DNA of 50,817 nucleotides from assembly GCA_035546775.1 (NCBI GenBank), contig DASZWD010000055.1:1-50817 (forward strand). The letters run 5' to 3'. Below the pieces are notes generated by a model, which was not told the origin of the DNA, did not search any database, and worked only from the letters and a program-made list of their open reading frames with translations. The translations under genes and the position numbers were made by a program. The DNA is from Acidimicrobiales bacterium (GTDB taxonomy: Bacteria > Actinomycetota > Acidimicrobiia > Acidimicrobiales > JACCXE01). This document shows, piece by piece, positions 16,389-23,316 of the stretch (positions are counted from its first letter, which is position 1; each line of letters starts with the position of its first letter).

Positions 16389-17543
16389 TCAGCCCAGCAG
16401 GCTCCGTAGGAGGGCCCGGATGCCCTTCACGCCTTTGACGGGCGGGTGCAGCGGGGCCGCGGTCGGCTCGACGGTGTTGCCGGCGTTGATGCCGCTGAGG
16501 ACCGGCGCGTGGTTCACGCTGTAACCGGCCGGGAGATCGGTCGAGCAGTCGGCCAGCGCCGGCTGGCAGGTGTTGCCGCCGACGAGCACCTTGATCTTGG
16601 CCACCGTGCCGCTGCCGTACGGGATGCCCGTCCCCGACTCCGCCAGCGTTTCGAGGAACTGCCGCAAGCCGACGACGGTCTTGGGCAGCTGGCCGAGTTG
16701 GGCGTCGATGACTGCCAGCGGCTTGCCGCCTTCGGTGACGAGCTTGTGCAGCAGCGGCTGGTTGTTCTCGAGGACGTCGGCGAGGTCACCCGACAGCGTG
16801 GCGAGATCACTCAACGCCCCCGTGAACTCGGCGGTGCGGTCGTTGATGACCGGCAAGACGTCGTGCGCGTCGTGGATACCCTGCGCGGTGGCGTCGGCTT
16901 TGGCCGCCAGCGTGTCGGACAGCGCGGCGAGGTCGTCGACGAACTGCTCGGTCTCCTTGACGTTGCCCGCCTGCGAGGTGGCGATGACGGCCAAGTTCTG
17001 GAGTGAGTGATTGACGTTCGGGCCCGTGCCCTCGCCGCCGCGGGCGAGCGTCTCGAGGATGGTGCCCAGCTCTTCGGGCTTGACCGCTTTGAGGATCGGA
17101 TAGGCGTCGGACAGCACCCGCTCCAGCTCGAAGCCGCCGAGGGTGTGCTTGATCGTGTCGCCGTCGCGCATGAACGGGCCGGTGGCTTCGTCGGCTCCCG
17201 GGTCGATGTCGATGAACTTCTCACCGAAGAGCGTCTTGGGGCGAATGATGGCGTGCGCGTCGACCGGGATCTTGTCGGACTTGTCGATGGTGAGGCGAAT
17301 GCGGGCGCGCCCGTCGACGAGCTTGATCGTCGAGACCTTGCCGATGTTGACGCCGTGGATCTTGACGTCGCTGCCCGACAACAGGCCCTGGCCCGCCGCG
17401 CTGAACGTGCCCTCGACGTGGTACACGGGCTTGGCCGCGCCCGACGCCAGCTTCGCCCCGGTGACGACCACCGACGAGAACAGCAGGACCGCAACCAGAC
17501 CGCTGAGAACCCGATAGGTCCGCTCAGTCACTCGTTCCGCCAT
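16389..17543 (-). CDS. mceA: Mce family protein, first of the operon (MceA position)
   Basis: A 384-residue Mce protein. An N-terminal helix (VLSGLVAVLLFSSVVVTGAKLASG) precedes the MCE domain (YHVEGTFSAAGQGLLSGSDVKIHGVNIGKVSTI, residues 41-115) and the helical region. Near residues 325-340 a Cys pair (GGNTCQPALADCSTDLPAGY) resembles other A-type Mce proteins. The tail is PLHPPVKGVKGIRALLRSLLG. Unlike the other junctions in this operon, 67 bases separate it from yrbEB, and its AUG lies within a perfect 8-bp hairpin (see findings). GAAGG immediately upstream is too close to the AUG for ideal ribosome binding. Confidence 0.9.
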   Translation of the reverse strand: MAERVTERTYRVLSGLVAVLLFSSVVVTGAKLASGAAKPVYHVEGTFSAAGQGLLSGSDVKIHGVNIGKVSTIKLVDGRARIRLTIDKSDKIPVDAHAIIRPKTLFGEKFIDIDPGADEATGPFMRDGDTIKHTLGGFELERVLSDAYPILKAVKPEELGTILETLARGGEGTGPNVNHSLQNLAVIATSQAGNVKETEQFVDDLAALSDTLAAKADATAQGIHDAHDVLPVINDRTAEFTGALSDLATLSGDLADVLENNQPLLHKLVTEGGKPLAVIDAQLGQLPKTVVGLRQFLETLAESGTGIPYGSGTVAKIKVLVGGNTCQPALADCSTDLPAGYSVNHAPVLSGINAGNTVEPTAAPLHPPVKGVKGIRALLRSLLG

Positions 17544-17556
17544 CCTTCGGATGGCG
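17538..17556 (-). promoter_or_regulatory. hairpin over the mceA start codon
   Basis: An 8-bp perfect inverted repeat (17538-17545 with 17549-17556, 3-base loop). On the minus-strand transcript it reads CGCCATCC-GAA-GGATGGCG, and the ATG at 17543 lies in the 3' arm. If formed it would hide the mceA start codon. It is seen in sequence; a regulatory effect is inferred. Confidence 0.45.
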
Positions 17557-17610
17557 CACCGAGCGAATGCCTCTTCGGACCGGCGCTCCTCGCTTCGCTG
17601 CGGTGCTCGG

Positions 17611-18447
17611 TCAACCCGCGATCCTCACGCTGTTGCCGCCACCCCAGAAGATGACCGAGAGCACCAGGTTGAGCACGACCACGGTCACGATGCTGAGCCG
17701 GATGGCGCGCCCTACCGCCACGCCGACGCCGGCCGGACCTCCCGACGCGTAGTAGCCGTAGTAGCAGTGGATGAGCGACACGACCACGGCAAAGATGCAA
17801 GCTTTGGCCAAGCTGTAGAACACGTCGATTGGCGGCAGGTACAACCGGAAATAGTGGTTGTAGACGCCCGGTGACAAACCGAAGAACTTGGTCGTGACCA
17901 GCCGCGTGGCGAAGAAGCTGGCGTAGAGCGAGAACAGGTACAGCGGGATGATGCAGATCAATGCCGCCACGACCCGGGTGCACACGAGGTACACGAAGCT
18001 CGGCACCGACATCACTTCGAGGGCGTCGATCTCGTCGGAGATGCGCATAGCGCCCAGTTCGGCGGTGAACCCGGCGCCCACCTGCGCCGCGAACGCCACG
18101 CCGGCGATGATCGGTGTGACCTCGCGGGTGTTGGCGAAGGAGCCGACGAGGCCGGTGAAGGCCTGCGCGCCGATCTGTTCGAGACCCTTGAAGCCTTGGA
18201 GGCCGACCTCCGTGCCGGTGAAGAACGACATGGAGAAAATCACGAACACCATGCCGCCACCGACGATGAGCGCCCCGGCGCCGATGGTGATGTCCGAGAT
18301 GAGCAGCGTCAGTTGCTTGGTGTAGCCGCGGCGGAACACCTGCATGGTGATCACGTCGCGCAGGATCCGGAGATAGAACTCCATCTGGCGACCGATCTCC
18401 TCGAAGACGGCCGAGACGCGGAGGCGAGCAGTGCGAACGGTCTGCAT
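17611..18447 (-). CDS. yrbEB: MlaE/YrbE family ABC permease, second of the pair (YrbEB)
   Basis: A 278-residue permease of the MlaE family. ATG 18447 (MQTVRTARLRVSAVFEEIGRQMEFYLRIL) lies two bases after the yrbEA stop; the longer frame above it is a shadow. About five to six membrane helices are visible. The conserved MlaE core is clear: EVTPIIAGVAFAAQVGAGFTAELGAMRISDEIDALEVMSVPSFVYLVCTRVVAA, where the acidic ISDEIDAL segment is the coupling helix to the ATPase. It pairs with YrbEA and the ATPase to form the import motor for the Mce tunnel. Confidence 0.93.
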   Translation of the reverse strand: MQTVRTARLRVSAVFEEIGRQMEFYLRILRDVITMQVFRRGYTKQLTLLISDITIGAGALIVGGGMVFVIFSMSFFTGTEVGLQGFKGLEQIGAQAFTGLVGSFANTREVTPIIAGVAFAAQVGAGFTAELGAMRISDEIDALEVMSVPSFVYLVCTRVVAALICIIPLYLFSLYASFFATRLVTTKFFGLSPGVYNHYFRLYLPPIDVFYSLAKACIFAVVVSLIHCYYGYYASGGPAGVGVAVGRAIRLSIVTVVVLNLVLSVIFWGGGNSVRIAG

Positions 18448-18449
18448 CG

Positions 18450-19241
18450 TCAGAATTTCTGCGGGACGACCGCGAAGTAGAGCGTCGTCATCACGAAGTT
18501 GACGAAGAAGATCAGGATGAAGCTGACGACCACCGACTGGTTCACGGCGTCGCCGACGCCCTTCGGGCCACCTTTGGCGTAGAGACCCTTGTAGCAGGCG
18601 ACCATGGCGGCCACGAGCCCGAACAGGAACGCCTTGGCGAGCGCCGACCACAGGTCGGCGAGCTGCACCAGCACGGTGAAGCCGGAGAAGTAGGCGCCGG
18701 CCGTCACCTTCTGCACCACGACGTTGAACACGAAACCGCCCGCCAGGCCGGCGAGGCTCACGAGGGGCACCAGCAGTACCGACACGGTGGCGGCGGCCCA
18801 CAGGCGCGGCGTCACCAAGCGGTGGATCGGGTTGACCGCCATCACCTCCATCGCCGCGATCTCGTCGCGGATCTTGCGCGAGCCAAGGTCGGCCGTCATC
18901 GCCGATCCGCCGGCCCCGGCGATGAGGAGGGCGACGGCGACGGGCGCTGCCTCGCGCACGATGGCGAGCACCATCGCCGCGCCGGTGTTCGACTCGGCTC
19001 CGAGCTGACGGCTGAACGAGCCCACGTGCAGCGCGATCACCGCGCCGAACGGGATGGCGATGAGAACCACCGGGATGCTGGTGACCTTGGCGATGAACCA
19101 GCACTGCTCGAGGTATTCGCGGCCCCATTGCCGCACGTCCCACGTCTTGCGCAGCGCCTCGAGGGCGATGGCGAACATGTTGCCGGTCTCGCGGACCAGC
19201 GTGACGGGCTTGTCGGTGAAGTCGCTGAGAGTCGTCGCCAT
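18450..19241 (-). CDS. yrbEA: MlaE/YrbE family ABC permease, first of the pair (YrbEA)
   Basis: A 263-residue permease. The family core reads EAAPVAVALLIAGAGGSAMTADLGSRKIRDEIAAMEVMAVNPIHRLVTPRLWAA, with the acidic KIRDEIAAM coupling segment. N-terminal amphipathic helices (RKTWDVRQWGREYLEQCWFIAKV) and five or six membrane helices match MlaE. Its first codon directly abuts the ATPase stop. It works with YrbEB in the permease of the Mce transporter. Confidence 0.93.
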   Translation of the reverse strand: MATTLSDFTDKPVTLVRETGNMFAIALEALRKTWDVRQWGREYLEQCWFIAKVTSIPVVLIAIPFGAVIALHVGSFSRQLGAESNTGAAMVLAIVREAAPVAVALLIAGAGGSAMTADLGSRKIRDEIAAMEVMAVNPIHRLVTPRLWAAATVSVLLVPLVSLAGLAGGFVFNVVVQKVTAGAYFSGFTVLVQLADLWSALAKAFLFGLVAAMVACYKGLYAKGGPKGVGDAVNQSVVVSFILIFFVNFVMTTLYFAVVPQKF

Positions 19242-20066
19242 CTAGACCGAGAGGATCTCGTAGGTGGTCTCGGAGCCGTCGTCCTCGTCGTCGTCGCTCG
19301 CCATCTCGTCCATGCCGATGGGACCCTTGGCCCGCCCGGCCAGGAACTGGCGGATGATCTTGTTGTCGGTCGTCTTCATCTCCTCTTTCGAGGCGAACTT
19401 CACGAGACCGGAGCGGAACAACACCCCGATGTACTCGGCGGTGCGCATGACCGAGGGGATGTTGTGCGTGATGATGAAGAACGTGGCGCCCGTCTTCTTC
19501 TGGACGTCGACCACGAGCTCGTCGAGATAGGCCACGCGGACGGGATCGAGGCCGGAGTCGGGCTCGTCGAAGAGCACGATTTCGGGATCGAGCACCAGCG
19601 CCCGGGCGAGGCCGGCGCGCTTTTTCATGCCGCCCGACACTTCACCCGGCACCTTGTTCATGTGGTCGAGCATCCCGACAAGCGCCGACTTCTCCATCAC
19701 GATCTCGCGGATCTCGCGCTCGGACTTGCGCGTGTGCTCGCGCAACGGGAAGGCGATGTTGTCGTACATGTTCATCGATCCGAACAGTGCCCCGTCCTGG
19801 AACAGCACGCCGAACTTGCGCCGCACGCGGTAGAGGTCCTTCTCCGACATGCCGACGGTCTGCTCGCCGTCGACCCAGATCTCGCCCGCGTCGGGGCGCA
19901 GCAGCCCGATGATGTTTTTCAGCAGCACCGACTTGCCGGTGCCCGACGGCCCCATGATGGCCGTGATGCGGCCCTTGGGCACGTCGAAGGAGATGTCCTT
20001 CAGAACGGTGTGGGAGCCAAACGACTTGGTGACCCCTCGCAGCGAGATGATCGCCTCTTCGGCCAC
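19242..20066 (-). CDS. mceG: ABC transporter ATPase of the Mce system (MceG/MlaF-like)
   Basis: A 274-residue ATPase. Walker A is GPSGTGKS near residues 39-46, the Q-loop FGVLFQDGALFGSM, the signature SGGMKKRAGLARAL, and Walker B EIVLFDEPDSGLDP, followed by the His switch in FFIITHNI. SGGMKKR and DEPDSGLDP are characteristic of the MlaF/Mkl group. The C-terminal extension after the ATPase core ends in an acidic stretch (ASDDDEDDGSETTYEILSV), as in actinobacterial MceG. GTG 20066 has AAGGGGG upstream. In mycobacteria mceG is remote from mce operons; here it is the first gene of the operon. Confidence 0.93.
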   Translation of the reverse strand: MAEEAIISLRGVTKSFGSHTVLKDISFDVPKGRITAIMGPSGTGKSVLLKNIIGLLRPDAGEIWVDGEQTVGMSEKDLYRVRRKFGVLFQDGALFGSMNMYDNIAFPLREHTRKSEREIREIVMEKSALVGMLDHMNKVPGEVSGGMKKRAGLARALVLDPEIVLFDEPDSGLDPVRVAYLDELVVDVQKKTGATFFIITHNIPSVMRTAEYIGVLFRSGLVKFASKEEMKTTDNKIIRQFLAGRAKGPIGMDEMASDDDEDDGSETTYEILSV

Positions 20067-20096
20067 TACACCCCCTTGGTCTGGAACGTACGGAAG

Positions 20097-20102
20097 ACCC
20101 TA
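20097..20102 (-). promoter_or_regulatory. -10-like TAGGGT, candidate mce operon promoter
   Basis: On the minus strand TAGGGT lies 30 bases before the GTG of the ATPase gene and one base past the ThyX-like stop codon, followed by the GGGGG ribosome site. It would give a short leader of about 24 bases. No clear -35. Confidence 0.4.
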
Positions 20103-20103
20103 G

Positions 20104-21714
20104 TCAGGCGTCGATCGATGCACGGCGCACTTCGGCGCGCCGCTCCGACTCCAGCCGTTCGAGGTCGTACGTCTCGTGGTCGACGTAGCGCATCATCTCC
20201 GCCACCGCGTGATGGCCGGCGCGCTCGGCGATCAGGTTGTGCATCTGCTGGCACACCTTGCGGTACGACGGGTGACCTTGGCGCTCGGTGCGCAGCTCGA
20301 GCATCTGCATGGCGGCCCGGGCGTTGAGCGTCATGGCGTAGCGGACCTTGTAGGCCAGGGCGACTGCGTAGGCGGCCTCGTGCGGGAAGTCGGCGCACAG
20401 CACGTCGTGCAGTTCGGCCGAGCGCTCCATCGACTCGTCGTAGGTCTCGGCGAGACCGGCGTCGGCGACGTCGGTCGGGAGTTCGTAGCCGAAGTGGGGC
20501 GTCAATGCCTGCCATTCGATCGTGAGCATGCGGTGCCGCTGCAGATCGCGGAAGGCGCCGTAGTCGCTGAGGATGTCGAAGCGGTACCAGACGTTTTCGA
20601 GGGCACGGCCGGGGCGGTGCCGGCGATTGGTGCGGTCACCGACGTAGGCGTGCACGACGCGCACCTTCTCGTCGGCCGACATCTGCGCCACGCGCGCCGC
20701 GATGGCCGTCTCGGGTTGGTTGCTGTACGGATACAGCATCGCGGTGATCATGCGGTCCTCGGCGTCGGGATCCCAGCGCACGAGCGTCACTTCGTCGGTC
20801 GCCGGCGGATCGCTGCCGGCGAAGAGTTCCCGGGCGACGGACTCCATGGCGTCGCGGTTGTCTTCGAGGTAGTGCGACCACCGCTGGCCGCGGTCTTCGA
20901 GGTCGACGCGGGTGAGAAACGACGGGATCACCTTGCGCAGTTCGGTGAGCATCATCTGGGCGTACTCACGCGCCTCGGGCAGCGGGTGGGCGTTCATGCG
21001 GATCAGCAGCTGCTCATAGGCCTGGCCCGTGCCGTAGATGCCGACGTTGGACAGCGACGCGGCGGGCAGCAGCCCGCGGATGGCGTCGAACGCCTTGGCC
21101 TTGACCGCCTGGTTCCACACGAAGTCCGAGTCGCCCGGCTGCTGCGGGTGCACCTTGCGATAGTGCTGCTGCATCGCCGGCACGAGTTCGGCGTAGGTGT
21201 CGAACATGCGGTCCATGTCGCCCACGTAGCGGGTGCCGTGCGCCGACTTCAGGATCGCCGGGTCGCGGTAGTAGCGGTAGCGACCGTTGCCGAGCCGGGT
21301 GTCGTAGGCGATGTAGCGGGTGGACTGCTCGAGGTAGGCCATCAGCCGGCCCCACTCGAGCACCTTGGTCAGCAGGTTCGACGACTGCTCGCAGGCGAGG
21401 TGGACGCCCCCGAGCTGGGCGACCGAGTCGTCGCCGTACTCGAAGAACACCTTGCGGTACAGCTCTTCGGCGCGGTTGAGGCCCATGGTGGCGTCAACGG
21501 TGAGGTCGCCGGTCATGTCGAGCTCGCCGACGAACTCGTCGAGGAACAAGCGGCGCAGGCTCTTCGCCGATCGGCTGTAGCGGGCGAATAAGGCGCCTTT
21601 GACCACTTCCGGCAGGTTCGTCAAGGCAAACACCGGCTGATCGAGGTTCGTGAAGTAGCGCCGCAGGATCACCGCCTCATCGGGCGTGAAGGTCTCTACG
21701 GCGTACCTCGTCAT
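20104..21714 (-). CDS. tandem ThyX-like protein with altered catalytic motifs
   Basis: A 536-residue protein, about twice the length of flavin-dependent thymidylate synthase (220-250). Two ThyX-like halves are visible. First half: SSNLLTKVLEWGRLMAYLEQ then STRYIAYD (residues 111-138) stands where ThyX has its RHR signature, and VGIYGTGQAYEQLLIRMNAHPLPEAREYA (224-252) matches the C-terminal ThyX helices. Second half: DLQRHRMLTIEWQALTP (390-406) keeps RHR but replaces the S-x-N-E-x-S-x-R part, followed by MTLNARAAMQMLELR (461-475). The known ThyX motif is RHRxxSxNxxSxR; neither copy has it intact. A conserved double-domain ThyX-like family exists in databases to my knowledge; dTMP synthesis by this protein is doubtful. 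ATG 21714. Confidence 0.8.
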   Translation of the reverse strand: MTRYAVETFTPDEAVILRRYFTNLDQPVFALTNLPEVVKGALFARYSRSAKSLRRLFLDEFVGELDMTGDLTVDATMGLNRAEELYRKVFFEYGDDSVAQLGGVHLACEQSSNLLTKVLEWGRLMAYLEQSTRYIAYDTRLGNGRYRYYRDPAILKSAHGTRYVGDMDRMFDTYAELVPAMQQHYRKVHPQQPGDSDFVWNQAVKAKAFDAIRGLLPAASLSNVGIYGTGQAYEQLLIRMNAHPLPEAREYAQMMLTELRKVIPSFLTRVDLEDRGQRWSHYLEDNRDAMESVARELFAGSDPPATDEVTLVRWDPDAEDRMITAMLYPYSNQPETAIAARVAQMSADEKVRVVHAYVGDRTNRRHRPGRALENVWYRFDILSDYGAFRDLQRHRMLTIEWQALTPHFGYELPTDVADAGLAETYDESMERSAELHDVLCADFPHEAAYAVALAYKVRYAMTLNARAAMQMLELRTERQGHPSYRKVCQQMHNLIAERAGHHAVAEMMRYVDHETYDLERLESERRAEVRRASIDA

Positions 21715-21742
21715 GGGACTCCGCAGAGTACGACCGCCGGGG

Positions 21743-22729
21743 TCACTTGTGGCGGATCACAATTTTTCCGGACTGCGACCCCGTTGCAAGTCGCTCGAGA
21801 GCCGCTGGGTAGGCGTCGAGGCCGTCGAAGACCTCGTCGATGGGCACGGGCACCCCGGCGGCCACGAGGTGCATCACGGCGTCGAATTCGGCATAGGAGC
21901 CCATGGTCGAGCCGATGATCTCGTGCTGCTTGAAAAACAGGCGCGGCAGGGAGATCTCGACGGTGCTGCCGGCGGTGCCGCCGCACGTCACGAGGCGCCC
22001 GCCGGGCTTGAGGGCCCGGATCGAGTTGTTCCACGTGGCGGCGCCGACGTTCTCGAACACGACGTCGGCCTGCACGGGCCACGGCGCGTTCGAGTCGAAC
22101 GCGGCCGCGGCGCCCATCTCGACGGCCCGCGTCCGCTTGGCTTCGTCGCGCGACGTGGCGTAGACGGTGGCGCCGCTGGCGACGCCGAGGACTAAGCCGG
22201 CGGTGCTCACCCCGCCGCCGACGCCGACGACGAGCATCGTCTCGCCGGCGGTGAGCCGGGCGCGGCGCAGCATGCGCCACGCCGTGAGCCAGCACAACCC
22301 GAACGCCGCCGCGGCGGGCCAGTCAAGCGACGCCGGCTTGGCCACGACGTTGGCCGCCGGCACGATCACATACTCGGCGTGCGTGCCCCAGCGGTGCTCG
22401 CCGAGGATGCCGAACTGCTTGCACAGGGGGCTCTCCCCCGCCAGGCAGTAGTCGCACTTCCTGCACGAAACGGCGGGGTTGATCACCACCTCGTCGCCGA
22501 CCGCGACGTTGCGCACCTCGTCGCCGATCGCATCGACCACGCCCGCGCCATCTGCGCCCGGTACGTGGGGCGTGTGTGGCTTCGGCATGCCCTTGGTCAC
22601 CCAGATGTCCATGTGGTTGAGGGCGGAGGCGACGACGCGCACGCGCACCTCGTCGCGCGCCAGCGGCGGCAGGTCGATCTCCCCGCGGCGGTAGCTGCCC
22701 GGCGACTCGTCGAGAATCCACGCGTCCAT
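21743..22729 (-). CDS. zinc-type alcohol dehydrogenase / quinone oxidoreductase family protein
   Basis: A 328-residue medium-chain dehydrogenase. The GroES-like part has the structural zinc lobe CRKCDYCLAGESPLC (four Cys). The catalytic-zinc region is altered: NHMDIWVTKGMP replaces the usual C-H-x-D, while GADGAGVVDAIGDEV is typical. The nucleotide-binding fold is MLVVGVGGGVSTAGLVLGVASGA. It ends GKIVIRHK as usual. It is probably an NADPH-dependent reductase or dehydrogenase of unknown substrate. ATG 22729 is chosen; GTG 22738, nine bases upstream, overlaps the previous stop as GTGA and is a fair alternative. Confidence 0.88.
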   Translation of the reverse strand: MDAWILDESPGSYRRGEIDLPPLARDEVRVRVVASALNHMDIWVTKGMPKPHTPHVPGADGAGVVDAIGDEVRNVAVGDEVVINPAVSCRKCDYCLAGESPLCKQFGILGEHRWGTHAEYVIVPAANVVAKPASLDWPAAAAFGLCWLTAWRMLRRARLTAGETMLVVGVGGGVSTAGLVLGVASGATVYATSRDEAKRTRAVEMGAAAAFDSNAPWPVQADVVFENVGAATWNNSIRALKPGGRLVTCGGTAGSTVEISLPRLFFKQHEIIGSTMGSYAEFDAVMHLVAAGVPVPIDEVFDGLDAYPAALERLATGSQSGKIVIRHK

Positions 22730-22734
22730 CGCGT

Positions 22735-23316
22735 TCACGCTATGACCCGCAGCGCGTCGGGGACGACCCGGATGGCGACGTGCTTCGCCACACCGGCGGG
22801 TTCGCCGTCGAGTTTCACTTCGGCGGGGCGCGGGAACTCGAAGGTCATGGCCTTCGTGCGGTGGCCCTCGATGCGCGGGTGCGGCAGGTGCGAACCGGTG
22901 CGCAGGCGCGCCTTGACCTGGCGCCACTCGAAGCGGTTGAGCTTGGCCTCGTAGACGTCGAGCACGCCGTCGTTGGGGTGTGCCTTCGGCCCGAAGTTCC
23001 ACTCCCCCATCCACGGCGCGTTCATGGCGACGACGAAATGGCGCCACCCGTTCGGCTGGATCAGCAGGTGAGCGACGAAGAAGTGCACGCGACCGTCGAG
23101 CAGGACCTCCCCCACGTCGAGCGGGAACGCCATCCCGGCCGCGCCACCGAGCGTGCGGAACAGATCCCCGCCTTGGAGGCGGAAGGTCGGCGGATCGGTG
23201 TGGCTGCGCCGGGCCTCCTCGACGGCACGCGACAGCTCACGGTCGGTGTGCACGACGACGGCGCCCTCGCCTTCCGTCGCCGGTTCGCCCCACGCCTGCC
23301 CCGGCTTAATCGTCAT
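22735..23316 (-). CDS. lone DAGK/YegS C-terminal-like domain protein
   Basis: A 193-residue protein resembling the C-terminal half of diacylglycerol kinase/YegS-type lipid kinases: VVAMNAPWMGEWNFGPKAHPNDGVLDVYEA near residues 96-125 corresponds to the family's N-x-x-x-x-G...P-x-A-x-x-xDGxLDV segment, and EVKLDGEPAG near the end to the usual terminal strand. The N-terminal ATP-binding half with GGDGT is absent, and no fragment of it lies upstream, where helY ends. It is therefore probably not a kinase on its own. ATG 23316 is preferred; GTG 23322 is in frame two codons earlier. It overlaps the helY stop and the dehydrogenase start. Confidence 0.7.
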   Translation of the reverse strand: MTIKPGQAWGEPATEGEGAVVVHTDRELSRAVEEARRSHTDPPTFRLQGGDLFRTLGGAAGMAFPLDVGEVLLDGRVHFFVAHLLIQPNGWRHFVVAMNAPWMGEWNFGPKAHPNDGVLDVYEAKLNRFEWRQVKARLRTGSHLPHPRIEGHRTKAMTFEFPRPAEVKLDGEPAGVAKHVAIRVVPDALRVIA

